64,000 nucleotides of DNA from Ectocarpus siliculosus (Eukaryota > Sar > Phaeophyceae > Ectocarpales > Ectocarpaceae): positions 4,002,163 through 4,066,162 of the forward strand of contig FN649750.1 of assembly GCA_000310025.1 (NCBI GenBank), given 5' to 3'. Made by a program: the position numbers and the translations under genes. Shown here in pieces: positions 57,973 through 64,000 of this stretch. The stretch's first letter is position 1; each line of letters opens with the position of its first letter. The notes below the pieces were generated by a model that saw only the letters and a program-made list of their open reading frames with translations, had not been told where the DNA came from and did no database searches.

Positions 57973-57976
<4 letters not shown>

Positions 57977-58008
<32 letters not shown>
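57977..58008. repeat. GA microsatellite
   Basis: About 16 GA dinucleotides in an otherwise unassigned stretch (57250-58700). Confidence 0.85.
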
Positions 58009-58011
<3 letters not shown>

Positions 58012-58701
58012 CCGTTCATGCTTTTCTCTCCCGCCATTTCCACGCCAAGTACTCTTGTCCCTCTCGTCTACGCACAGGAGGTAATGTGGTACGAAGTAGG
58101 CTCGTTTTCAGGGGCTGTGTGGACCTTGTCCCTGCTTTCTGGCGTGTTGGCGTTAGGATGCGGCGTAATTAGATTTTTCCCGACATGACATGTGTGTTTG
58201 CATGAAAGTTGGTTGTGTGTCAGCCCCATGAGTTCAGAGAAGAGAGAGCTAACCGGGCAAGGGCAAAGGTCAAGTGGGCATGTGTTGAGTACCAGTTCGG
58301 CTGCAGAGATCTAGGCACAGGTTAAGTTCAGCATGTGTATGCGTGGATAGGTTGAACAGAAACAGCAGTGTTGATATGCAGCTGTGTTGAGTGCAGCAGC
58401 CGCCGAGAGACGAATCAACAACAAGTTTCCTCAACAGCTATCTGTCCATTCCCTTCCTAGCGATATCCGCAAAGACAATCAAGCATCCATAAGAGACAAG
58501 GACCTCGAACCTAGCGCAGAACCCTGGTAGTGCAGAGCCGCACTACTCTGCATTTGATTGGGCCATTGGGTCATCAACAGAACCCGTAGTCCAAGAAGAA
58601 GTGAAAATTTCTCCCGTACTGCTCCTGGCCCAGTTACATGTTGGGCATGGGGAATGACAGCAGCATGTGGGACGCTATTTACAAACGACCGGCATCCTCA
58701 C

Positions 58702-58962
58702 CTTATCCAGCATCTGTAGCATCTCCTCTTCGCCCATAACGACTTCCTCCTCCTCCTCCTCCTCCTCCTCCCCCTCATCGTCGTACACCTCGCCTTCGGG
58801 CTCGTTACAATCCCCCTTGTCACGGCAGTCGGTTGTAGTAGCAGCTGCAAAAACACCACACCGTCTCTCGACGGGCTCTGCCGATCGCGCGACGAGGTGC
58901 TCCGACGAATCATGCTCAAGGCTGTCAGCTTGCGGCCTCGCACCACCAGATAACGACGACAT
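58702..58962 (-). CDS. Acidic exon with ATG start; possible first exon of the dioxygenase
   Basis: From ATG 58962 (MSSLSGGARPQADSLEHDSS) the frame stays open for 87 codons to a strong donor, CTGGATAAG followed by GTGAGG, in phase 0. The product is acidic, with a run of nine glutamates (TCC run 58742-58770 on the plus strand) and MLQMLDK at the end. Joining to GCCAG-CGGCTCCTGAAG near 57075 would read MLDK-RLLKDDGGDDDPW in phase, making this the N-terminal exon of the dioxygenase. That link is inference; it could equally begin a separate gene. Confidence 0.45.
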
Positions 58963-59373
58963 ATCCACACGCCCCGCGCGATATATCCTTCAGCCGAGGT
59001 CTCCGACAGCCGTAGCGCGCTGCAGGGTAAAAGAAGGCTGTCCGTGTCTGTCTCGTATTGACGCCGGTCACGCCGACAGCGAACCACGGGACTGTACGGA
59101 CCTGCCCCGTGAATGTGACCGGAGGCGTTATGATTAAAATGCGGTGGCGTGAGATATGTACGATGTACTGCTGTAGTGTAGAGTACGCACAGATGGACTT
59201 TGCGACTCACATTCATCATCTTCCTTTGCCGGGGGCGCTGAGGTAGGCACACCATGGCACGCACACAGGTGCATGACCAAAAGGACCGTGCAAAGGTGAT
59301 CACGAATGACGAGTTTGATACTGTTGTGGGTGAGATGCTGCTAGTATAGGTGCTGTCGTGGCCGTCGTTACTA

Positions 59374-60099
59374 CCGAAGACGACACAAGATAACACAGCC
59401 ATATAAGAAACCACACCCCCCACAGAATACGACACCACGGTGATAGTTTTCGGCGTTTCAGACAAACCATCGATTTATCACCGGGGCTACATAAGATAAC
59501 ACACCCCTTGAGGTTACGCCGCAGGCTCCTCCGTCTATCACCGGGGTGATACAACATCTGCCGCGTGGGCAGTATCTCATACGCACAACATCTGCGTAAC
59601 TCTCTTTTGATCTACCCAGTAGCAAGGTACAGTAGCAAGGTAGTGTATGCAGGAGCCTACTTTTTTGTGTGAGGGGGCAGGACGGATGGCGCACTCTGTG
59701 GCCACCGAGTCATGTGCTCAGGAGTTTCGTCACCTCCGTTGAGCTCCTTTGTTTTACTACATTCCGCAAAACCACAAGTCAAGAAGTGTTCGTACAGGCA
59801 TTGCTATCACACCCCCGCAATACCAACCAAGTGCGCTGCAGCAGCGGTTCAACTCTACAAGTGTTATAACACCTTTTTATCACACACCCTCATTATCACA
59901 CCCAAAACACACCCTGTGGTATTCGGACGTGCTAGCACACCCCCTGGTTTATCACACCCCCTTAAGGGCCCAAGCGAGCTGCACTTTATCACCCGGGCTA
60001 CATAAGATACCACACACCCCACGGATACCACACCCGGTGATAATATTTTTGAAACCCAAAATGTTATCACCGGGGTGTGTTATCTTGTGACGTTTACGG
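59374..60099. mobile_element. Longer relative of the TA-flanked MITE family (726 bp)
   Basis: Left end TA-CCGAAGACGACACAAGATAA and right end (reverse complement) CCGTAAACGTCACAAGATAA-TA share the CACAAGATAACACA core and TA target with the 217-bp copies. The interior is different: repeated ATCACCGGGG and CATAAGATA-CACAC words suggest nested or partly duplicated ends (59490-59560 and 59995-60030). No transposase frame. Confidence 0.7.
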
Positions 60100-60447
60100 T
60101 ACATGTACCACTCATGTGTCCGGCCAGGGGCGCTCAATTAGGTACACCATGGCACAAAGGTTCATGACCGGTCAACAGGTAGGGGTGCTTTTTTTTTTGC
60201 AGAAGGAAGCTGCCTGTAGCGGGATCGTGAAAAATGCTTTTTTTTTGCAGAAACAATACGTTCGTCGAGTGTGACCATTCTTCGCACAAGGCAAGTGCTG
60301 CTGAAAAGAACGACGGGCCGGGACGTGCACACATGTACATGGGGTGCACAGGAAAGTCGTATATTCTGTGCTTGCTGCTCATGGCAAGGAGTGCGACCCT
60401 TCTCTACAAAAGGCACATACCATGGTAGAGCATTGACGGCATCCACC

Positions 60448-60491
60448 GACAAGTTCATTCGCGTTCCACCGACAAGTTCATTCGCGTTCGA
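60448..60491. repeat. 22-bp tandem duplication
   Basis: ACCGACAAGTTCATTCGCGT followed by TC stands twice in a row, with no internal mismatch. Confidence 0.8.
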
Positions 60492-60604
60492 CTCTGAGTA
60501 TTTCGGCAAGGGGACCACACACAAAACGAGGCTCTTGCAACGTCTGCACGAAGAAAAGAGATGAAACGGGACACACGCAAGAACTAAATCCTTCGTTTGC
60601 CTAC

Positions 60605-60717
60605 CTCATCGCCGGCCAAGGTCAGGCCGTATGCTTCAGAGAACGCGATGGCTTCGGCGTCGTTTCCGAAGCCCAGTATCCGCTTTAGCTCCGACACACA
60701 AAGCAACTCGCAATGAT
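60605..60717 (-). CDS. Single exon, SAC3/GANP-like (partial)
   Basis: Acceptor CTCCTGCAG, 113 bp, donor GATGAG-GTAGGC. The phase leaves two bases at the start and closes in phase 0. It reads HCELLCVSELKRILGFGNDA then EAIAFSEAYGLTLAGDE. The order (leader, SEL..ILGF, AEAI.F, YGL) resembles the end of the SAC3/GANP domain of mRNA export and THP3-type proteins. Other exons on the minus strand were searched for on both sides; none could be assigned, although 61996-61736 (with VTSLRMVFESFDMMTK) is a weak candidate. The exon looks real; the family name is tentative. Confidence 0.45.
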
Positions 60718-60842
60718 CTGCAGGAGAACAATGCGAGGTACGAGGGCAACGTTAGTCGGCGGCGTACCGCAAACCTTACTAAAATGACGACTTGTAAGCG
60801 ACGGGGGGCTCAGCACACAGGAAATTTCCGCCAATTCTCATA

Positions 60843-61024
60843 GAACGTTCCGTGTTCGAAGTGAAAGGTTCAACTCGCTCCGTTTCTTGATTCCTCCAGA
60901 GAAATACTGCCTCGCTCTGCTTCGTAACCTGACAAACAAAGGCTTGGCTCCACCAGAAATCGGCGTGCGGATCAAAACGCTTCGTGATGAGGCTTCACGA
61001 GAATCGTGCAAAGCAGCTTATTGA
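60843..61024 (+). CDS. Unassigned coding-like fragment
   Basis: Plus-strand frame RFNSLRFLIPPEKYCLALLR then NLTNKGLAPPEIGVRIKTLR, ending in TGA at 61022. Composition and hydrophobic pattern look like protein, possibly a transposase N-terminal region. No family named. Downstream to 61650 the same strand shows further short pieces with stops. Confidence 0.25.
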
Positions 61025-61649
61025 CGGCAGAGGCGGTTGATGGGACTCCAAGTTGGGATCTGCTCTACTACACCATGGAAGATGTGATCAACACCACAAC
61101 AAAGCCACGGACTTCTCACGGAGTCACGGCCGTGTGCACGGGTTTACGGACAAACCGTAGGTCATGTGTGACAGAATGGACTATGTCTTCGATGCACTGG
61201 TACACAAAGCTTTACTGGTGCGGTTGAGCAAGTGTTGACATAGGTCGAATTGACTGCGCCAAGCAGGGAAGTCATCTTGGCGCCCGGTGATGGGTGATGA
61301 CTGTATGGTGGCCAAGACTTCATGAAATAGCATTATGTTGTCTGGCGAGCAACCAATCGGTGCGCATTGACGACAATGACAACTCGTCTATCCATCGCTC
61401 GTCCATCCTCCCTACGACCATATTTTGTCTCTCACGCCACAGTGTGTAGCGAAGGAGGATGCGCAAGGACCCACCTGGATCGTGCTGTTGCGCTTTTCTT
61501 TTACGTTAGCATCAGTAATTGTGTATACATATTTTCCGCAAAGAAAAATCGGGAAAATAGAATCTCAGGTTGTTGGCCGGGCTACCGAGCTCAGGAATTC
61601 TGGTCGTGCGATATGTCGTTATTCTTCATGCTGCCTCCACATTGATTTT

Positions 61650-63245
61650 CATTCCGGTCTCGCTTAGCACCTTCTAATTCGACACTCGCCCAATCGCGGA
61701 CGCCTTCCGTGGCAACAGCTTCGAGGAACCGTGCATCATACCGACCGCCGGGGCTCTTGTTCGTATATTTGCGGGGGCGAGTAGGCCGCGACCCTATCAA
61801 CGATTCCGTGAAACATTTCGCACGCCGCCCTTGTTCCATCCACTACCTTTGTCATCATGTCGAAAGACTCGAAGACCATGCGGAGAGAGGTGACCCGAGA
61901 GCCCAAGCCAGACAAGACGTTGTCACTCACTAAGTCATCGGTCACCACCCCCATCCCCATCAACACTTCCATCAAATACGAGGAAATAATACTCATCGGG
62001 GGGATAACCCATCGTGTGGATGCAGATGGCCAAGACTAGAACCGGGCGGTTGCAAGAACCAACCAACCTCGTGCCTGCTTTTGTGCCTACGCAACAGCAG
62101 ACGGATGTTGAGTTACCGTCCATCTCCTATCAACGGTATCATCAGATGCAGCCTTCAGTATGTGCGGGACTTGACAGGTAGTAGTTCCAGATACGAAACC
62201 AAGAGACACGGTGTGTTGCGTAGCGTTCGATAGCAAATGGCACAATCGGCAATCCACCAACAAAGAGCGGTGCCAAGACGAGAAACACTGCATGGCTGTT
62301 ATTCTTTTTGTTTTCACCAGGGATCTGGGGTCGCTGTAGGAGCCTACAAATCCCGGGATCTCGGATTCTCGACGCGACAAAAAAAACAAGCTTCGAATTA
62401 GCGAAAGAAATAGGCACAGGTACGTAGTTTGCCCTACGCTCAGCGGGGCTCGGCAATGAGCTGCGAACTGTTCCTACGTATTGTGCAGCGTTTTCGTCAA
62501 CACCCATCCATCTCTCTTGTGCGCCCCAGCAACAGGCAATACAAGTACATGGACGGTTGCTGTGACTGTTGCGGACCTCTATTCCGCCTTCAGGAGGCAC
62601 GCATGGAAGCAGTAGACAAGGAGTAGGCGCGATCGACGCGCCACCGGCACTGCCACAGCAATGCACGATGTCTCCTCCTCCTGGCTCGCTCCCCAACACG
62701 GGGGCCACGCCAACAGCACTGCAGCAGTAGCAAGGGGCACGGGGGAAGCCCAGCCAAACATCATCACCAAGAGCAAGACGCTCTGGGGAAAAGTGTAGAT
62801 AGGATACAATTGTAGAGACATGGAAATAACTGCGAGAATTGTACCATAGTCGCTATTAGGTCGAGACTATTCCTCTGGGACTAGACCCACCAACAGAGTG
62901 AATCCTGCACCAATCGTTTCATCACAATCGCTACAAATCTGTTCTAGACTATTCCTTCAGGGGAAATCGACTCTAAAAGAGTGAATCCTGCACCAAGCAG
63001 GCAGAACGCGGCAAGACTATGTAGACTGCTGCAGCGACGACAACAAAGCCGTTGCAGAAAGGCTCAACTTCACTAGCAGCAGCATCACCACCCCCACCAA
63101 CAACAACAACCGATCAGGCAGCGGAGTGCAGTCAGTCCGCCAACCAAGTCACTTGCAGGAAGCCGCAAGAACACCAACAACAGTCGCCAATCAGGCTCAA
63201 CAACAAGAAGGCGGCGAACGGACTGCAGCCCCCTCCCCGCCGCCC
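61650..63245. other. Stretch without a recognised gene
   Basis: Several frames of 60-100 codons on both strands, none with a family motif. Two short repeats share ATTCCTC(T/A)GGG with GTGAATCCTGCACCAA (62865-62915 and 62950-62996). Confidence 0.35.
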
Positions 63246-63362
63246 TTACACCCCGCTTCGCTTCCCGTTTTCGAGCCCCCAAGGGGCGAGGGTGACTAGC
63301 TCTTCCGAGGCCGTGGGGTGGATCGCCACGCAGGAATCCAAGTCAGCCTTCGTGCAACCCAT
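63246..63362 (-). CDS. Glutathione reductase, last exon (partial, cut by window edge)
   Basis: After the acceptor GCAACGATCAG the exon reads [11 protein letters not shown] then [18 protein letters not shown], ending in GKRSGV and TAA (38 residues). M.(A/C)TK.D.D..VAIHPT.SEE.VT(L/M) is the C-terminal signature of glutathione reductase. Its HPT histidine (HP-T-x-SEE) acts as the catalytic base at the partner subunit's active site. The enzyme reduces glutathione disulphide with NADPH. The Ala-Pro-Trp-Gly and basic tail extend beyond the human protein. No further exon was recognised up to 64000, so the rest lies beyond the window. Confidence 0.85.
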   Translation of the reverse strand: MGCTKADLDSCVAIHPTASEELVTLAPWGLENGKRSGV

Positions 63363-64000
63363 CTGATCGTTGCGGCGCGCAGAGAGGGTTAAGCCGGGGT
63401 ATGTGAGGGGTCACTTATTTTCAGGTTTGTTCGATTATTTCATATCGATGGACTTGTAGCGGGGGTGACAAGTTCATCATTCCAGTCTGTAAACATCTTT
63501 GCTATTGTAAGAGACTTCCGAATCCGTCTAACCTCAAGCTTGAAAAAATCATCCGCTGCGTCAAACGCGCGCCTACCTGCTACGAAAAATAAGCGAATCA
63601 GCAATCACATGTTGCATCAAAACGCAACATTCTGCTATCGCATTTGCTGAGACGAGGGTTGCTTGTTACTGAGTTCATAAGAGAGATAATGGCGTCGTCG
63701 AGAGGAAGGAAAAAAGCACGACGCATGGACGCCTGGTGAGAAGGTAAGGGCGAACGGGCGAGTGGCTGGGGGTGTTGCGATAACGCTGCATGAAACAGCT
63801 CGTGTTCTCATCTAGTCTTTAGTCATTTTGACAAAAAAAAACAGGCAAAACATACCAGGGATTGTTCTATCGTACGCAATACAGCACTGATGCATCTCGA
63901 AAATAACAAAAAATGATGGGGCAATTGGCACTGCAGTACCGTGCGATACATGTTAGAAAACGAAAACGCTTTCAACCCTCTGGCTGTGTAGTGAACTCCT

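Noticed and set aside
1-64000. CRISPR array, bacterial operons or rRNA genes
   Set aside because: Repeats lack unique spacers of constant length, genes have spliceosomal introns, and no rRNA core sequence was recognised.

Overview
The window is nuclear DNA of an intron-rich eukaryote. It is most likely a brown alga (Phaeophyceae, Ectocarpus-like) or a close stramenopile relative. The reasons are: genes broken into short exons by long introns with good GT-AG sites (GTAAGT, GTATGT, GTGAGT) and pyrimidine tracts; proteins with poly-Gly, poly-Ala and poly-Gln stretches; a divergent EsV-1-7-like cysteine motif (a family greatly expanded in brown algae); a decayed FNIP-type (FNQPL) repeat gene; and many G or C homopolymers and microsatellites. 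The species call is inference. All exon models below were built by eye from splice sites, reading phase and family motifs.

Layout. 1-3660: left-truncated copy A of a duplicated locus, holding an RPC4 pseudogene. 3661-7700: gene-poor, with hairpins, a TA-flanked MITE and a CCATGGG palindrome array. 7730-11085: decayed KDZ-like DNA transposon (minus). 12160-14038: broken tyrosine-recombinase element (plus). 14188-15186: FNIP-repeat pseudogene (plus). 16300-20880: gene-poor, with arrays, an assembly gap and a minisatellite. 20886-25690: eight-exon gene for a predicted secreted protein of unknown function (minus). 25700-34230: repeats, including duplicated copy B (28550-31955). 34230-39500: copy C, which contains most of a readable RPC4 gene; that gene runs on to at least 44321 (minus). 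46864-49307: three-exon gene with the EsV-1-7-like motif (plus). 49700-52000: repeats and the second gap. 53617-57102: PHD/prolyl-4-hydroxylase-type dioxygenase gene (minus), perhaps starting as far up as 58962. 60605-60717: one SAC3/GANP-like exon (minus). 63246-63362: last exon of glutathione reductase (minus), cut by the window edge.

The readable genes are ordinary housekeeping or lineage genes (RNA polymerase III subunit, 2-oxoglutarate oxygenase, glutathione reductase). They are not an operon or a shared pathway. The unusual content is in the repeats: (i) three copies of the RPC4 3' region, one readable and two decayed; (ii) arrays of CCATGG-centred palindromes with conserved edges, which behave like a small dispersed element; (iii) a MITE family with long terminal inverted repeats, two copies of which are the same length, nearly identical and in opposite orientation; (iv) a 5'-truncated LINE whose C-rich 3' end is shared by several dispersed short repeats. 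No CRISPR array, rRNA gene or convincing tRNA gene was seen.
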